The notes under the pieces: generated by a model
Told to the model about the DNA's origin: nothing
What the model saw: only the letters and a program-made list of their open reading frames with translations
The model's database searches: none
From: Glandiceps talaboti
Taxonomy: Eukaryota > Hemichordata > Enteropneusta > Spengelidae
NCBI RefSeq assembly: GCF_964340395.1
Contig: NC_135552.1
Coordinates: 20,085,181-20,149,180, forward strand
Reading direction: 5' to 3'
Length of the DNA: 64,000 bases
Program-made: the position numbers and the translations under genes
In this document: positions 63,376 to 64,000 of the stretch, piece by piece
Position numbering within the stretch: the stretch's first letter is position 1
Layout of the letters: each line of letters starts with the position of its first letter

Positions 63376-64000
63376 TATTATAAATGAATTGGCACTTTAT
63401 TTGTCATTTTGTAAATGTGAATTATAAAACTGACAAACTTCTTATAAAAACATAAATTTTACAGAGTGATGAGAAAATAGTATTTAAGAAAGTTTACCAT
63501 CAACTGGATACAATGTGCACAAACACATTCTACTATTAAAGTTAATATCCAATGTTCTGATTTATAAAAGAAATGAAACAAACAGGAAGTGATTCAATTT
63601 TACGTATGGTATGTTACCGTTGTTATTACTACTTTGGATAGTTCATTCTAATGGTTTGCACATATTTGTGGTCAGTATTTACTAATTATTACAAATGCTA
63701 CAAAATGCTAATACTACACAAGAAATAAATGGATACAGGATGGTTAATGTTTGATAAAAAAAAAACATACTGAGTATTATTACAATTACTGTCACTAAAC
63801 CTAAAACAAAATGTCTGACTCGACAAAATTTTACTAAAAAACACTGCAAGATTTTATCATCTGGCTCAACAAAAATCTTACCAACGTTGCTACAGTTTAT
63901 GATCTTTACTTGACAAATATCTCTGTGGGTAAGACTTTTGTTGGTGATGGATAAAATGTTACTGTTTATGAAAAGTATAACTGCCATTCATTTGACCATT
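63376..64000. other. Downstream intergenic, no feature seen
   Basis: AT-rich sequence. The - strand 101-codon frame at 63682-63987 is low in protein character and has no splice support. Confidence 0.5.

Overview
This is an intron-rich animal nuclear genome window, most likely from a marine invertebrate. An invertebrate deuterostome such as a lancelet or hemichordate fits the gene content, but lineage is inference because no marker in the window settles it. Introns have ordinary GT...AG ends, splice phases can be followed from exon to exon, and between the genes lie many microsatellites, palindromic short transposons and decayed LINE fragments.

Layout. (1) 634-6266, + strand: 3' part of a single-pass membrane protein with a MAM domain, an LDL-receptor-A-like module and alternative cytoplasmic-tail exons. 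(2) 10419-13015, +: a two-exon multi-pass membrane protein. (3) 24274-15747, - strand: a five-exon secreted protein with three six-cysteine LNR/Notch-like modules. Its introns and surroundings hold four LINE remnants and several foldback elements. (4) About 26.7-32.2 kb: an old repeat element with ~110-bp internal repeats, an isolated histone-type 3' stem-loop on the - strand, an unassigned 172-codon ORF and another LINE tail. (5) 39501-33198, -: a complete six-exon phytanoyl-CoA-dioxygenase-family gene. A ~560-bp inverted-repeat transposon sits beside one of its splice donors. (6) 43488-49943, +: a probable four-exon gene for an unrecognised protein; two exon clusters are joined here on phase compatibility only. 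(7) 51763-62628, +: a complete 17-exon SF3A1 gene (807 codons), the U2 snRNP splicing factor subunit. This is the firmest call.

The genes do not form a pathway and look like unrelated neighbours. The most interesting structure is in how sequence duplication interacts with splicing: two tail exons in gene 1 that cannot both be included in frame, an SF3A1 splice donor copied along a minisatellite, and transposons close to exon junctions. There is also a catalogue of foldback/MITE elements, including one copy apparently split by a LINE. All exon models were read by eye from splice signals, frame and protein character; no transcript or database evidence was available.
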